A stretch of DNA of 44,008 nucleotides. Origin: an uncultured cyanobacterium (GTDB lineage: Bacteria; Cyanobacteriota; Cyanobacteriia; PCC-6307; Cyanobiaceae). A program made the position numbers and the translations under genes. Numbering within the stretch: the first letter of the stretch is position 1; the number at the start of each line of letters is the position of its first letter. The stretch covers positions 1 through 44,008 of the forward strand of contig CAIQIA010000015.1 in assembly GCA_903871775.1 (NCBI GenBank). Reading direction: 5' to 3'. Positions 43,663 to 44,008 of the stretch are shown here, piece by piece. Under the pieces are notes generated by a model. The model had not been told where the DNA came from. It saw only the letters and a list, made by a program, of their open reading frames with translations, and did not search any database.

Positions 43663-44008
43663 CAGCCCCCTGCCAGCTGGGCGCGGAAGCGCTTGAGGGT
43701 GTCGATCAGCCAGGAGCGTCGGTAGCTCTTGACCTGACGCGGGGCACCGTCAACGAACTGTTGCCGGCAAGGGGGCTCTTCCCCGAACTCTTCGCGGTAG
43801 GCCCTGGCCACGAGCTTGCCGGCAGCGCAGAACTGGTTGCGCGGCAGCGCTTGCTGGAATACCTCCAGCCAGGCATCTCCCAGGGTGAGCTCTTCGTCAG
43901 TCGGGGTGCCGGGCAGCAGTCCTGAACTGGCAGTGAGGACGTTGCTGCGGACGATGTCCTTGAACAGGAGCTGGTCGCGCTGATCCAGTCCGCCCAGTCG
44001 CTCGAACA
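43662..44008 (-). CDS. Partial gene of unknown function, C-terminal part
   Basis: The minus frame is open from the window edge to TGA at 43664-43662, giving 114 residues (FERLGGLDQRDQLLF, SSGLLPGTPTDEELTLGDAW, ending FRAQLAGG). A conserved-looking stretch is NQFCAAGKLVARAYREEFG followed by QQFVDGAPRQVKSY. It resembles C-termini of phage-type antirepressor/KilA-like proteins, but that is only an impression. The start lies beyond the window. It is coupled to the HTH gene. Confidence 0.6.
   Translation of the reverse strand, partial: FERLGGLDQRDQLLFKDIVRSNVLTASSGLLPGTPTDEELTLGDAWLEVFQQALPRNQFCAAGKLVARAYREEFGEEPPCRQQFVDGAPRQVKSYRRSWLIDTLKRFRAQLAGG

Larger units (their letters stand above)
41022..44008 (+). 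mobile_element. Left end of a tRNA-Arg-associated integrated element
   Basis: Directly beyond the tRNA-Arg 3' end come a palindrome/direct repeat array, a tyrosine integrase, a secreted protein of unknown function, an excisionase-like HTH gene and a partial gene at the edge. None of these is housekeeping, and GC content is lower than in the preceding 30 kb. The right boundary and the distal att copy lie outside the window, so element size and type (prophage, plasmid-like or tycheposon-like) cannot be fixed. Confidence 0.55.

Overview
The window is about 44 kb of very GC-rich DNA from a cyanobacterium, most likely a Cyanobium/Synechococcus-type picocyanobacterium. The lineage call rests on chlorophyll synthase (chlG) beside a PetP/DUF2862 gene, a phylloquinone-type methyltransferase beside hisF, a DUF4079 protein, a VPGPLP-type sorting tail, and the order serS-rseP-nth-rpsN-aat-pnp-cysQ-rsmI. 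These are family-level readings made by eye; no database search was run.

Layout. 1-307: a tRNA-Ser(CGA) whose 3' end faces the last codons of a gene that runs off the left edge. A 10-bp inverted repeat with a third direct copy lies between them. 308-6532 (minus strand): comEC, broken by one in-frame UAG; a membrane polyferredoxin; a secreted protein with a sorting tail; glyQ; a BON-LysM protein; and a hypothetical protein. 6653-11049: an OprB-like porin, menG, a small membrane protein and hisF, then petP and chlG. 11086-21311: a bifunctional penicillin-binding protein, a DUF4079 protein, rsmB, an alkyltransferase-like protein, trmH, several membrane proteins, two lone ABC permeases, and a two-component pair whose genes meet tail to tail and overlap.

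21456-28809 is the most distinctive region. A type IV pilin gene with its own strong terminator is followed by two minor-pilin cassettes that converge. Each cassette reads PilX-like, PilV-like, FimT/GspH-like, PilW-like, and the two overlap by 19 bp at their 3' ends. The plus-strand PilW-like protein carries a C-terminal RTX (hemolysin-type calcium-binding) domain, which its minus-strand counterpart lacks. Several of these pseudopilins have minimal or missing prepilin leaders. A four-helix, coiled-coil membrane protein that resembles HpsJ diverges from the minus-strand cassette. The region probably encodes two alternative or cooperating tip/initiation complexes for a pilus or pilus-like secretion machine, one of them possibly calcium-responsive.

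28830-40957 is housekeeping: lepA, nfu, serS, rseP, nth, rpsN, aat (no ordinary start codon at the conserved N-terminus), pnp, cysQ, rsmI, a LapA-like protein, an HTH protein with a long acidic linker, and an M23 peptidase whose last codons overlap tRNA-Arg(TCT). From 41022 to the right edge lies the start of an integrated element: inverted/direct repeats, a tyrosine integrase, a secreted protein of unknown function, an excisionase-like HTH protein and a partial gene. Both tRNA genes therefore have the same type of repeat array about 95-165 bp beyond their 3' ends.
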